Shown: positions 49,569 through 62,434, counted from the first letter of the stretch. The stretch is DNA of 64,000 nt from Lineolata rhizophorae (GCA_010093515.1 MU001690.1:124001-188000); one strand, 5' to 3'. Numbers and translations are program-made. Notes: generated by a model not told the origin, from the sequence alone.

Positions 49569-52500
49569 CTACAGCCGTGACGACGCTCCCTGTTTTGGGC
49601 GAGGAACAACCCCGGTTAACTCGCTGCACCAGTCGCCGACGGGGCGGGTGAACTTACGAATAGGTACGCCAACTCATTGACGTCGAGCCTGGCGACCGAC
49701 TTGTCGGCCCCCTCGTCCAGTGCCGTTGAGACCATCTCCCGCTTTTGCTCCTGTATTTCGAGGATCCGGTCTTCGACGGTATCTTTGACCAGTATGCGGT
49801 GCACAAGGACGGGCCTGGTCTGGCCGATGCGGTGGGCACGGTCGATGGCTTGCTCTTCTACGTACGGGTTCCAGAACGGGTCCAGGATGATGACCTGCGA
49901 GGCCCTCGTAAGGTTCAGTCCGGCATTGCCCGCCTTGAGTGACACCAGCATGAGCTTGCATCTAGCGTTCTCCATGAAGTCAAACACCGCCTCGGTGCGC
50001 GCCGTGGCCGTCATTCCGCCGTCGTAGCGTTGGTAGGCTATGCCTTGCTCCGTGGCGAATTCGCTGATTCCAACCTCGACGAGGTCGAGAAATGTCGTAA
50101 ACTGACTGAAGACGATGACTTTTTCGCTGGGGTCATGTCGTTGGATGTCACGGAGGATCTCCAAGACTTTGTCGATCTTGGCGCTGGAGTACCATTGACG
50201 CCGAAGCCGTTTGAGATACCCTTTCTTGGCGGCCTGATTACGACTTGACTCCTTCTTCAGATCGGCCAAGCTCATCTTGTTCAGCGAGTTCATGGCGCCC
50301 TTCCCCTTCTGTTTGGCTGGCCTGCCCTTCTTGTCCACAGCGTTCAATTTGCTCCTTTTCTTTTGCTTCGATTTCTTCCCCAATACGGTGTCACTATCCA
50401 TCTCGCTATCCTCGACATCATCCGGCACGATGAATCCGCCTAAAGGACTCCCATTGTCACTAATGTTGTCAGATTCTTCGCTGTCATCTTCCTCATCGCT
50501 GGATGCATCTGAGGTTGTGTCAGCTGAGATACGGAAGCCGAGCATTGCAAGGAAATCATCGTCAAAGCCACTTTCGTGCGGATGAGCTTTCTTAAACGAG
50601 TTGTAATCCGTGACGCGCTTAGGGTTGATCGGGCTCCGACATTGAGGGCATTTGGTATCAGCCTCCTCGTTCCCTCTAGCGATGGCAGCAGCTGGATCGA
50701 TGATCTTAGACAGACATTCTGCGCAGCTGTTATGGCCGCAGGGAACGAAGATAGTTGGGTTTGATATTGCGTCAAAGCAGACCGGGCATTCGAAGGCGCC
50801 GTTGACGGTCTTGATCCTTTCAACGACCTCCGAACTCAATTCCTTGGCGAGTTGGACCAGCTCATCTGTTGTGCTCCCCGCAGGTTTAGGGGCCACAAAA
50901 TCGCTGAGAAGACGCGGATGACAGCAAGCTTGACGAAGCCTAAGCAGCTGTAACAGAACATGCATGTAATTCGTCCTGATGTGGCCCTTTTTAAGGTATC
51001 GATTGAATGTAACTACTGAACGTTCTCTGAGAGCCTCATAGATTTTCTTCTCGTCTTTGTTAAAAACTGCATGCTTGATCTCGATGGTCCGGGGAGGGAG
51101 ATTGAGTATGCGTTTTCCGTCTATCGTGGAGTCTTTGTGTCGGCGGAGGAGGCACGCTCTCACCACTGCTTGCAGCTTTTTAAATCCTTCCATGCTGCCT
51201 TTCTTGATAGGTCCGTAAATTTCCTGCGTTATCATTCTTGTGAGAACCCTTCTGGTCTTTTGAAGATGCGCTTGTAGAAAGAGCGGGGGAGCCCGGGAAA
51301 AGCCGTCTAACCTCTTCCATAACGGCCAAGCGCTGGGCAGACTTTTACAACCTATAACAATGATGTCGTTGAGGCATGAAAGTATACTTACCATGTCGAA
51401 CCTCTGCGGTGAGTTGAACGGTCGAATGCGCAAGAACTGGAGCAAGGATTGAAACTCGTTTACACTGTTCATCATTGGAGTACCTGTGAGACAGAAGCGA
51501 GACAACGCTTGCAGCTGGAAGGCTGCTTTCGCGGATTTTGAGTTCGGATTCTTAATGCATTGTGCTTCGTCAAGTATGACCCTATATGATATTAATAAAT
51601 GGGAATATTCCCCGTTCCGCGCGTGGTTATGTACATACCGATACCACTTGCAGTCGTTTCCGATCAGAGTCAGAGCGTACTTTTTTCCTGGTAGAGCCTT
51701 CGGGTTATTGGCCGATATATTTGACCAGTGTTCCTTTCTCTTGAGTTCCGACGCGACTGTTCCATAGGTGGTGAGCACAACATCATACATCCTCAGCTCT
51801 TTGAAGGAAAACTTTTTTGAATTCCCATGATGTATGCAAACTTTTAAGGCATGCTTTCCAGGTTGGATCTTTGTCAGAATCTCCAGCTCCCACTGCTTTA
51901 GAAGTGCGACTGGTGCCAAAATAAGTGTGGTTTTTCGGATGGGATCTTCGGATGGCTTAGATAGAATTAGAGAAAGCATTTGAATGGTCTTTCCAAGACC
52001 CATGTCATCGGCCAAGACGCCGCCTTTATTTGAGCTAGCCTCCATTTGCTGTAGCCAGGTAAGTCCAAGCTTTTGGTGTTCCATTAACTCGACAGCCATG
52101 CCAATTGGCGTTGTGACGCGCTCTTTTGATGGGATTTCTTCATCAGGCCGTATGTTAGAAAGAAGATTGTTGATTTGCTTCCTTGTCTCCTCTGGGTCCT
52201 GCACAGTACCGAGCAGGCTGCCATGCGTATTGAACTGGTCGCTGACCGCATCATAATATGTTTCGTTGTCTGACCCCAAATCATCTTCCTGATTAACCGT
52301 TCGACCCCGGGATGTTTGTGCATGTGTAAGATGGGAAAAGCTATCCGGCCAAAAGGGGCTCTGGGAAGGGCTCCAAGCTCGACCCGGTGTTGCCGAGGAG
52401 GGTGATGCTCCAGTCCAACTGCTTCCGACAAGTGGCGTTGGGTGCTGAGGCTGCTCAGTCGCATTCCAGGCTTGAGTACCACCATTGCCCGCGGATTTTT

Positions 52501-53293
52501 GATGTGACGGCAGCGAAGCTATTGAGCCTGCGAAACTTGTGGATTGCGAAGGTACTCGTAGGCGGGGCGAGTTACCATAAAAACTTGGGGTTTCCATGGC
52601 GCTACGTGTTTGTGCTCTAAACGCATCTTTACCTGGGCTGCTTAAGGAAACATCGGCGCTAGAATGCAACACGTTTAGCCCTAACTTCGTATTCCTAGTA
52701 CTCTGTCTATGCCAGCGATGTGTCCTTTGTTCTGTGTCGTGCCGAGCCTTGGTTCGCGCGCTGGATGGCGTAGGCGGATAGCTCTCCAAGCGCTTGTTGT
52801 AGTTTGGTGTGGATTGAGAAGGTAGGTCGGTCAAGTCTATGAGCGATTCAAGTGAGCTAGAAGAGCTCGGCCTGCTGGGTGTTGTTCGCCGCGATTTGTT
52901 CGCTCGATCGTCGTCAGGTCCACCTCCGTAAATTCCGAGTGAACTAAGGCGGTGCTTCCGAACTGGCACGGGAGACATAACGCCTGTGGTTGGGCCTACG
53001 CGCTGCTCGTTTGCTCCGCTGGCGGGTGCACGAGTACTATCACCCACTCCTATTGCGCTGTCAGCATTACATTTTTGACGACATCATTTGACACATTACA
53101 TACCACTAGGATGGCCCCGTCGGTCCCGCAAGACACCCTCTAACCTTGCCACTTTTTCTTCCAGCTCCTTTTTGGACCTTTCATAACCGTCGGAAGACCG
53201 GAGAAGAGTGTCGATGACCATGTGTGTGAACTGTATCTCGCTTTCAATTTCTGCATCGGATGCGTCTGATCCTATATTGTCGATGCCCGACAT
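49569..53293 (-). CDS. ULS1-like SWI2/SNF2 translocase with RING finger
   Basis: Predicted 1125-residue nuclear DNA translocase and putative SUMO-targeted ubiquitin ligase of the ULS1/RIS1 group. Minus-strand exons are 53293-53104, 53049-51639, 51581-51392, 51223-49658 and 49589-49569. The N-terminus has a coiled coil (YERSKKELEEKVARLEGVLR), then a Ser-rich region with LIDLTDL at residues 133-139, a canonical SUMO-interacting motif. Helicase motifs: LADDMGLGKTIQ (I), VVLTTYGTV (Ib), VILDEAQCIKNP (II, DEAQ instead of DEAH), FCLTGTPMMN (III), VIVFSQFTTFLDLV (IV), LKAGNAGLNLTRAS (V), DRAHRIGQTRPV (VI). A C3HC4 RING (CPVCFDAISNP ... CGHNSCAEC ... CPQC) and an acidic insert lie between the lobes. 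Two internal introns (57 and 168 bp) are in frame and stop-free; the second is the less certain. The last exon adds only GASSRL. Confidence 0.92.
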
Positions 53294-54659
53294 TGTGTCC
53301 GAAAGCCCACGGTCGAGTATTATATATCCAAAATTCTGAACTAAAACCCCGGTCCGCCGGCACAGGAAACGGTGGCCCGGTAGGAAGACGCGTATGGAGT
53401 TATTCGGCAGCCAAACAGTCGGTGACTAGTCGCTTGGAGAGTGGTAGAGTTCTCTGCGGAGCCCGGTTGCTTGTGAAAACGGCGTAGTTGTGACATCTAG
53501 AGGTGAAAAGAGGCGTTCAAAATCTGAACAGCGGGCAGGCCACGGCCTGGTTGAATTTGCTCTCTTTACTAGCCTTTGCAGGCCCAATCGAAATAGAAGG
53601 TAAGTAAGGTGGCCAAAAGGCAAAGGGCAGAATGAGGGGCTGCGTAGGATGTGGAAGGTGTGCAGCGATTCGAGTGGAAGGTGTGCGGCGATTCGAGTGG
53701 AAGGTGTGCGGCGATTCGAGTGGAAGGTGTGCGGCGATTCGAGTAGAAGCGGCGCTGCCTTGTGCAGGACGCGTTAAGTCCGCAACACGCGCTGCTGCGG
53801 AGTCAGGTGCTCGGTCAAGGCAACCCCTGCTTCAGGACCCGGAGGCCTCGCCAAATTTCCGTGTCTCGACACTTCACTAACTTTCGTAATAAGGGTGAAC
53901 CGGGAACCGTAACACTAAGCTTGAGGAAGGCAGCGAATGCTTCGCGAGATACAGTCACTATTTAAATCTCTTTGGGCAAGCAGCCTTAGCAAATTGTTCA
54001 TGATTCACGACGAGGCATTGACAATCCGAAGTTAAACAGAACTAGGTAATTGATGTATTTCTAGGTCTGTATGATTCAAGCAACTTATCCAGAAACCCCG
54101 GCAAATGAACAAAAAGGAAACGGGAAGGGGACACTGAGTCCATGAGCGAGGGAAAAGCATGCCATTGGCCCTTGTGACATCCACGTACAACCTGAGAAAA
54201 AAAGAGAGAGCCTTTGGGTATGTCCGACGAGATGCTCAGCGCGGCTTAGGTACCACATGCTGCCTCATAATGTATGCTTGACACACCCTTTCCCATCGCG
54301 CGGCCGCCAAAAAAAAAAAAAGGGAGAAAAAATCCCAGCTATTTAGGAACGCCACATCCTCCGACTCAAGACTCATACTCCTGAGTCAGTAGCCACTAGG
54401 TACTAACAGAGGCGGATAATATAAAAAGACGAGAGACCCTCTCGGTATGGAAATTATACGAAATATAGAAGAGAAGATAACACGTTCGAGAGGGTAAGAG
54501 CGGCCAAATCCCCTAATACCGTAGGTAAGCTATGTCACCAAATGATTTCATACGCAAATGCGTTCATCAATCGAACACGGCCAAGTATCAGTAGAAATGA
54601 TTCAAGGCAGGCAAAACAATGAATAGATCCACAAGAAGAATTTCCCCTCGACAAGTGAA
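53294..54659. other. Intergenic, 1.37 kb
   Basis: Promoter of the translocase gene and 3' flank of nik-1; both genes are read leftwards. It contains the 23-bp tandem repeat at 53651-53743 and a poly-A tract at about 54309-54322. No gene seen. Confidence 0.6.
53651..53743. repeat. 23-bp tandem repeat, four copies
   Basis: Period 23 bp; each unit contains GGAAGGTGTGCGGCGATTCG, and the first copy differs by one base (GCAGC for GCGGC). It lies 358-450 bp upstream of the translocase start codon. Confidence 0.9.
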
Positions 54660-57600
54660 CTAGCTACTATGAGAACGAAGTAGCAACTATATTATGCGTC
54701 AGTAGATTTTGTCTCCGTGGATTTGAAATGGTACTCACCCGATCCACTCCATCTGTTTGGTCCGCTGCAAGAAGTGACGGACTTGATGCGCCTGCTTTTG
54801 CGCTTTCGGTCATCCCTCTTACCTCCAGCTGCGGCCGCTTAGGAGAAGTGTCAGGCCTGGGAGTCGTAGGACTCGCAGAAGGGCTTTCGTAATCCAAGTG
54901 TTCGTCTTTATTTGCACTTCCTGGAGACGGTCGTTGATCATTGCTGTGCTCTAGAAGAGCCCCGCCAAGCGTAGCGCATTTCAGAATAGTCTGAATCAAC
55001 TCATTCTGCTTTAGCGGCTTAGATAGATAATCCTGTGATGAAAGAATTAGTTCGCACGGCTCCTTCAGTATTTAAAGAATGTTGGGCACTTACATCCATC
55101 CCTGCCTGTATGCACTTCTCGCGATCGCCTACCATTGCGTGCGCTGTCAGGGCAATTATGGGGGTCCTTGACAGGTTATGATCCCTCTCCCATTTCCTGA
55201 TGTTTTCTGTAGCCTCAAAACCGCCCTACATGATTGGTTAGCAATCTCGTGACACAAAATTGAGATATCGCGGAGGTCCTACCATGACAGGCATCTGAAC
55301 GTCCATCAGTACAACGTCAAACCGCTCCTTTTTGATAAGATCAAAGGCCTCTTGACCATTGTTTGCGACGATGATTTTGTGGTTGTATTTTGCCAGAATC
55401 CGGACCGCGAGCCTTTGGTTGACGACGTTGTCCTCGGCCAAGAGAATGTGGAACGATTTGGAGTGATCGGAGACCACGGGAGCTGCTCTGCCTTCCAAGG
55501 CCGGGATGAGGGCGTTGCCAAGATCAACCGACAGGCATGGAGTGGTCATATAGCTAGCGATACCATCTTCCAACGCTGACCTGAAGCTCACCGAGACTTG
55601 TGGCATCAACATGACGATGGGGATGTACTTGAAGTTCTCAATGGCACGGAGTTTCCTCGCCGTATCGTCGTTGTCCACGATGACACAATCGTAGGCGTAT
55701 CCGGAAGCAGTCGCAGTATCAGGGAGCGGGAGGTTCCTATCTGAATGGATCACTTGAGGCAGGAGTCCGAGGGATTCGACGTGTTCCTCGATAAGCTCAC
55801 CACAGCCCGTGTTGCCCTGGTCGATGAAAAGGATCTTGTGATCCTTGTAAGGCAGTAAGGCCTTGTGGACGGGTCCAAATCCGGGGTCGCCAAGACGAAC
55901 CCTGCAAGTGAAGTAAAACACGCTCCCACGTCCCAATTCCGACGTCACCCACATTCGCCCGCCCATAAGATGGACCAGGCGACGCGAGATGGATAAGCCC
56001 AGCCCTGTTCCTCCAAATTTTCTCGTCGTTGAGCCATCTGCCTGTTGGAAAGTATCGAAGATCAAATTGAGCTTGTCTTCGTGAATGCCTATTCCAGTGT
56101 CTGAAACGGCAAATCTGCAAAGATACTGCCCAGCTAGGAACTCTTCTTGTGGCGGCATGGTGATTGTAACCTTGACTTCGCCCTTGTCAGTAAATTTGAT
56201 CGCGTTTCCGACGAGGTTGATGATGATCTGGCGGAGACGGAATGAATCGCCCACAACATAATCCGGAACTGTACTATCCACCACATATGCAAGGTTGAGA
56301 TTCTTCTCATTTGCCCTCGTAGCTAAAGACTTGAGCGCATTGAATACACTCCCCCGCAAGGAGAATGGGATCTCTTCGAGTTCCATCCGGTTCGCTTCGA
56401 TCTTCGAAATATCGAGGATGTCATCGATGATGGTCAGAAGCTGGCCGGCAAGGTTATGAACGATAGTGAGCATGTCGCGTTGGTAGGAGGTAAGATCAGT
56501 ATCCAGAGTGAGTTGGGTCATGCCAATGATGCCATTCATGGGCGTTCGGATTTCGTGACTCATGTTGGCAAGAAATTCCGACTTGGTCTTGTTCGCGAAC
56601 TCAGCGGCTTGCCTCGCCGCCGTGTTTTTTTGGATACTCTCTTGGAGGTTGGTGACCATCTTGTTGATCTTCCGCTTGAGTTCGTCCATTTCCCCAGACG
56701 CTTCGACGGTTATCTGCGTGAATTTGCCCTCGACGGCACCGTTCGTAATGTCGCCAAACGCGCGCACCTGGGAAGTAAGATTCTGGGCCATGGTGTTGAC
56801 GTCAACAGTGATTTCCTTCCAGCGGCCTGTGATACCGTCTGTCCTCGCCTGCCCACCCATCTTGCCATCGACCCCGACATCCCGAGCTACCCTCTTCACC
56901 TCCAACGACCAACTATCCAGCCGCTCTACCATGTCGTTGATGGTATTCTTGAGCAACTGGATCTCGCCGGAGGCTTCGACATTTACTCGAAGGCTCATAT
57001 CTCCCTTGGCAATCGCCTGGGTGACGTCCGATATACTTCGCACTTGAGTGGTCAGGTTGTTCGCCATGGTATTGACGTTCTCGGTCAAATCCTTCCACTT
57101 CCCGCTAACGCCCTCGACCTTTGCCTGCCCTCCTAGTATACCTTCGGTGCCGACCTCGCGGGCAACTTTGCTAACCTCGAACGCAAAGATGCTTAGCCTG
57201 TCCACCATGGTGTTGATGGTAATTTTCAGCTCCAGTATTTCGCCTCTGACATCTGCTGTGACCTTCTGGGATAGATCTCCGTTTGCCACGGCCGTAGTCA
57301 CGTTGGCAATCTCTCGCACTTGAGTTGTCAGGTTATTGGCCATGCGGTTGACGTTCTGAGTCAAGTCCTTCCAAGTTCCTTCGACACCGCGAACGTTAGC
57401 CTGCCCTCCCAGCTTCCCATCTGTGCCGACCTCGCGCGCAATTTTAGTCACCTCCTGGGCAAACTGTTGGAGCTGATCAACCATGGAATTTATGGTTGAC
57501 TTGAGCTCAAGCATCTCCCCTTGGCACGTCGCCGAGACCTTCTTGGTAAGGTCGCCTTTCGCGACCGCGGTTGTGACCAATGCAATGTCGCGAACCTGGG

Positions 57601-58877
57601 AGGTGAGATTGTTGGCCATTGCATTCACATTCACCGTAAGTTCGTCCCACATGCCCCGTACACCGTCAATCTTCGCTTGACCGCCGAGAACACCTTCAGT
57701 ACCGACGTCGCGAGCCACTTTGGTAACTTCCATGGCGAACAGTCGCAGTTGATCCACCATGATGTTGATTGTTTGCTGCAACTCTAAGATTTCTCCTTTA
57801 GCAGATCTCTCAATCTTCATGCTCAGATCGCCGTGAGCGACAGCGGTTGTGACTTTCGCAATCTCGCGGACCTGATCCGTCAGATTCGTGGCCATGTTGT
57901 TCACTGATGCGTCGTTAGCGACATTGTCGGGGCACCAGGGCTACAACTGAACACGTACCGTTATCCGTCAACTCGGCCCAAATGCCGGACACCCCAGGAA
58001 GAACGGCTTTACCGCCCAGTCGCCCCTCGGTACCAACCTCGCGGGCGAGCTGCGTGACTTGGCTCGCAAATTCCTGCAGCTGATCAACCATGGTGTTGAT
58101 GGTGCGTTTGAAGGTTGCGATCTCCGGGTCCATCTCTCTAGCGTGAATGAGAACTTTCTTGCTCAGGTCGCCATTGGCAACAGAGGTGACGATGCTTCCA
58201 ATCTCGCGTAACGCCTTCTGGAAGGCGAGGTTCGCCTGCTGATGCTTCTGAAGCTCGCGTTTCATGTGCACAATGTCGCCGCTCGCATGCTCAAACGCCG
58301 CGCCCTGGTTACGGAGCTGCTGGTTGACCTCGGCACTGAGTTCCTCGATGTGTATCCGCTGGTTTTGGATCTGTTCGGCCTGCATGTTCAGGTGGTCCCT
58401 GATGTACCCCAGCTGCTCCTCGGTGAGCGTGGTCCCGGCCTGACGCTCGGCGCTGTGGCTGTCTTTGGAGGCTAGCCAATTGGTGACCCAGTTGCTCTTG
58501 GACTCGCGCGTCATGCCCGAGCCCTGGCGGGCCGACGGAGGCTGCGACGGGGTCCCGTTGCGAGGCGAGGCGCCGGCCGTGGCATCGGCGGGGAACGGCG
58601 ACGGCAACGCGGACTCGCCGGGCGTGATGGGCAGCGCGCTCTCGTGGACCCTGTTGGCCTTGGCCTCGACATACTGGACGCGGCCGGCGAGGGCGGAGAG
58701 CTCGCGCTCGAGGGCGGTCTTCGAAGCCGAGTCGGGGCCAGGAAGGCGCACCTGCAGGGCCTTGCTGCCATCGGCGGCGAGTTTGCCCTGGAAAGAGGCG
58801 TCGTGCGACGGGTCGAAGCGGTTGGCGAAGCCGGAGACGATGCCAGCGATGGCGTCGAGGGTCTCGTCGTTGGCCAT
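54660..58877 (-). CDS. nik-1: Group III hybrid histidine kinase NIK-1/OS-1
   Basis: Cytosolic osmosensing hybrid kinase at the top of the HOG-type MAP kinase pathway; in this family it is the target of dicarboximide and phenylpyrrole fungicides. Minus-strand exons 58877-57959, 57903-55283, 55225-55094, 55032-54739 and 54686-54660 give 1330 residues. After a variable N-terminus and a Gln-rich coiled coil come six HAMP-type units of about 92 residues, each with a core like [10 protein letters not shown] and a TINxMVDxL helix. The H-box is [20 protein letters not shown]; the ATPase lobe has N, G1 ([12 protein letters not shown]) and G2 ([11 protein letters not shown]) boxes. The receiver has [15 protein letters not shown], the phospho-acceptor Asp in [14 protein letters not shown], and [10 protein letters not shown]. 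The final exon (LLLRSHSS) is inferred from GTGAGT and CTGAC/ATAG; reading through gives a similar-length tail ending at 54667. Confidence 0.96.
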
Positions 58878-60686
58878 GGCAGGAGGGAAGATGCAGGGAC
58901 GAGCCTGCCTACTCGAGCATTGGGGTGGTGGATGGATGCGACGGAGACGGGATTATCTCGGTCGGCGGGCGGGACGCAGGGCGGGCGGGACGGGCGAGGG
59001 ATGCACGGATGCTAGCCGGGGCGGCACGCAGCAGAGTCTCGAGCGGCCGCTGTCGAGGCGGGCGACGGCGAGCGGAGAGGGCGGCGGACGGGCGGGCAGG
59101 AGGGCGGGCGGAGAACGAGTGTGGGAGCGGGATGCGGGCTGCAACAAGGTCGCGATGCGCGACGAGGCTCGACGGGGCGGACGTGGAGGACGGACGGGCG
59201 CAGGCCAGGGCGGGCGGTGGATTTTGGATGGGAGCGCTGTGGCGGGCGTGGGCGGAGGGGAGGGACGGGGGGTGTGGCCCACGGTTGAATGATGGGGAAG
59301 GCGGAGGGGGCGATCCAAGGGGTTGCACTTGCACGGCGCTCCGTTGTGCTGCGCGCGAGGCGGCGGCGGGTTTGGGAAGCAGCCGGGCGGGAGAGCGGGC
59401 GCGCTGCTGCGTCTAGCGCAACCACGAGGGCATACCTACGGCACGGCCGCTGTACCTATCCACCTACCTGCCTACATACAACGCACATACATACACGCCC
59501 ACGTAGGACGTACCTACGCCTGGCCTCCGTTAGTGCCCACTGCGTAGGTACGCGGGTGGGAGAGAGAAGAGGGGGGAACAAGGGCCCGTGGCCGCTTGGG
59601 CGCCGCTGCGGTGGGCGAGCCGAGGACGGCGCCCGTGGCGCGCCCGGTCCAGCGCCGCCGCGGGACGCGGGCAGGGGGGTGCGCCGTGTGACCAGATCCG
59701 CCCGCCATTGACGACGTTGCCGCGCCCCCTGGCCGGTCGCGCCGACATTTGCCGATGTCATCGCGGCACGTTCCCCCCGGGCGTAGGTACATCTGCCCCG
59801 GCGCGATGTATAAGACGTAGGATGTACCTACGCAGCTAGGTACGAGCATGTACCTAGGTATGTACCACTACGGAGTACTACTCGCGCGCATGCCGTCGGA
59901 CCCTTTCTTCGCCCAAGAATTGGCGGTGTGGCGGTGCCGCTCCTACCTTCGTCCTCTCATCTCGGTCCCTCGCTGGTCGCCCTCCGACAATGCTGCCGGG
60001 AACCGCACGTATCCGATGATCCGGCGTGCCACCGTCGTCTTGTTTGTCGTATCAAACAACACAACACATGGCCCACAACTCCACCTGGCGCGCGAGCGTG
60101 TGCATGGAGCCACCCCCCTGCCTACTGCTCTGCCGTGCTGCCGTCTAACCGGAGACGTGTTCCGGCCACTCTACGTAGTAGGCACAGCGTCCCAGCTGCC
60201 CGTTTGCACCTTGCCTGCACGCTCGACAAAAGTAGTACGGCGAATTTCAGAGCATCGTCAAAGATTGCATCGCCATGACAAGCCGCGTCCTTCTTTTTCG
60301 CGCTCGCGGTGAAGAGCTCACGTTGTGAACGGTCAGAGTGCCCACCGGTACGCCTGTGCGCCGAACTCAAAGGGACCGGTGTGGCTGCCTCAAAATCGCC
60401 GGATCCGGGAAATCCCAGGTCGCGCTACGGACGCTAGCATCCCCCTGGGCATCATGGCACACGTGTAAAGCACGACTCGTCCGCCAGACTCTGGCGGACG
60501 ACCAAACATTCCGCATTATGTCACAGCGCTATTTTAATAGTTTTCGTCTGCGATAGTAACCAGTACCCCTAACTCGGTTATCAGGCTGTTTGCAGCGTAT
60601 GTATGTACATGTATGGCAAGTTAACCCTTTTGTGGTTTTGGAGCAGCGTCATAGGCAGGGGAATACGTGGCTCAGGCATTTTTGCT
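58878..60686. other. Intergenic, 1.8 kb, nik-1 promoter
   Basis: GC-rich up to about 59750, with two dense TAC/GTA-rich clusters (about 59450-59550 and 59795-59885), then less GC-rich DNA. It also contains the 3' flank of the Laa2-like gene. No gene seen. Confidence 0.55.
59795..59885. repeat. TAC/GTA-rich cluster
   Basis: Degenerate alternation of TACCTA, TACGTA and GTAGGTA words, including GTACCTAGGTATGTACC. It lies about 900 bp upstream of the nik-1 start codon. Confidence 0.6.
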
Positions 60687-62434
60687 TCATCTGCGCACCA
60701 TCTTGGCGTGCTTCACTAAGTTCTCAATCACTCCCTCAAATGCTTCCTTGTCTCCAATTGCACTGTCTCTCTGCTTGATCCAGTACTCCAGTGCATCGTC
60801 CGCCGCTTTTTGAAGGTCTTCCAGTCGTCCAACATGGTCTTTCAATTCGGTGTCCGTCAGATTATTAAGTGCTACCTCCGTGGTGGATGCCATCATCGCA
60901 GCAGTACGTGTGTCGAGGTCTGGAGGCGGCGGGGGCCCTCTTCTCTTGCTCTTGCCTCTTGCCGATGAATCCACTGATGCCGAGGACTCGTTGCCCTGTT
61001 TGAGCCTCGCAACATCGCCAACCGCCCTTCCCTCGGCCGACGGTCGAGGCGATCTATCTCCTGGCAGGCCGATCGATGGCAATACTAGCTTCTTCTGTTT
61101 ACTCGCTGGCAGGATCTCGTCTAGGTCGACGGGAACTCCGAGGGAGACAAGGAACAATCTTCGGATCCGTGATCGGACCCAATTTGGTGGTTGGAGCGGA
61201 GGTGGTGCAACGAGCTGGGACCACAAGGACAGGCTGCGCTCCGATAAGAATGTGGATTTCAATTCTGGACCTTGGGGCGTAGGCTTGCTTTCGCTGAGTG
61301 CAGGGAATAGATCGGGCAGGTGTGAAGATGCCATTGCCTCCATCACGTCGTCCTCATCTTCGAGGCCGTCATAGTTCAGTATGTGCTGAATGGGCGAGAA
61401 AATAATCAGCTTCAAGAGCTCCTCCCAAAGAAAACTTTGCGAAAAGGACAGTCTGAATTCTACTGCCGAAGTACTTTCGACTTACAATAGGAGAAGGCAC
61501 AGGAGGAGGTGAAGGTGCTTTCGCAAAGGAGGAGTTGTCAAAGGCAGATTCCGCTTCCTCCGTTGGCTGAAACCCCTCATCAAAGTCCCCAAAGTCATCA
61601 TCATCCTCTCCGCCACCCTCCTCGAACTCATCAAATTCGTCGCCCATGTTACCACCATCACCATTGTCCCCTGGGGGTTCTTGTGCATGCTCAACAGGAC
61701 CGTGGCTACTAGCGGGAGAAGGGGAGGAGAGGGAGATGTCTTCGTCGCGTGGCGACCTCTCTACTGGTGGGAGCTGCTCATCTCCGGAGGAATATCTGTT
61801 CATCGCTGCAGTTGGTGATCCTTGCTCCGTCAAAAATGCTCGTTGGAAGCATGCAAAAGGAAAGTCAAAAGGGCCGCTTACCATGCGGAGGTCTGTGCGA
61901 AGGGTCGGGGGCCTTCAGGACGATATCAGGTGTAGCATCGGCCTTGCGTAGCTCATGCGCATTGGTGCCAGGAACATCCCCATGGCTCGGAGAATCGTCA
62001 ACCTTCTCTACGACGGTCTTGGGTACAGGAGAGCCACCGGGAGTAGTCGGTCTATCCTCGTGACGCAAGCGGGAGGCGCTACGGCTTCTAGGCACTATCT
62101 CGACTTCGTCGGGGACAGCATCCTGCATGCGCATTTGATACGCAGGCGTGCCTGGGACCTCACCATAGCTCGCCGTATCGTCAACCCGCTCCACTCGTGT
62201 CATGGGTATGGGAGAGCCCATGCCGGAGCGGGCGGCTGCGGGCTTTTGGCCCTCGGAGGCGTCAGAGAAGTGCTCGTCCGCGTCAGACGACTCTACGAGC
62301 TCTGTCAGCTTCACTTGCAGTCGATAGCGATGGGGACGGTAAGGTGGAGCACGATCGGGGCACTCACCTAGCTCGTGGGCTCCCGGATCTTGTAGTTCGA
62401 CGCTCTTGCGCGGGGGCTCAAGATCGTCGGTCAT
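60687..62434 (-). CDS. Laa2-like (DUF5102) clathrin-adaptor accessory protein
   Basis: Minus-strand exons 62434-62368, 62292-61882, 61805-61486 and 61385-60687 give 498 residues. The N-terminal 160 residues are acidic/polar with a repeated motif: RVERVDDTASYGEVPGTPAY and VEKVDDSPSHGDVPGTNAHE. The middle has DEFDEFEEGGGEDDDDFGDF-DEGF, resembling the short acidic-phenylalanine motifs with which aftiphilin-type proteins bind the AP-1 or GGA ear. The C-terminus carries LSLWSQLVAPPPLQPPNWVR and RRLFLVSLGVPVDLDEILPA, blocks I associate with fungal DUF5102, the family of yeast Laa2. An alternative frame (SFLWEELLKLIIFSPIQ) exists inside the third intron, but only the acceptor at 61386 keeps phase. 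The role in Golgi-endosome traffic is inferred from the family. The first acceptor is less certain. Confidence 0.78.

Noticed and set aside
53651-53743. Tandem repeat considered as a CRISPR array
   Set aside because: Units are directly adjacent without unique spacers, and the genome is eukaryotic.
61369-61486. Continuation SFLWEELLKLI as an exon of the Laa2-like gene
   Set aside because: No donor/acceptor pair keeps phase; the GTAAGT to ATTCAG intron (61386-61485) does, and joins conserved sequence.
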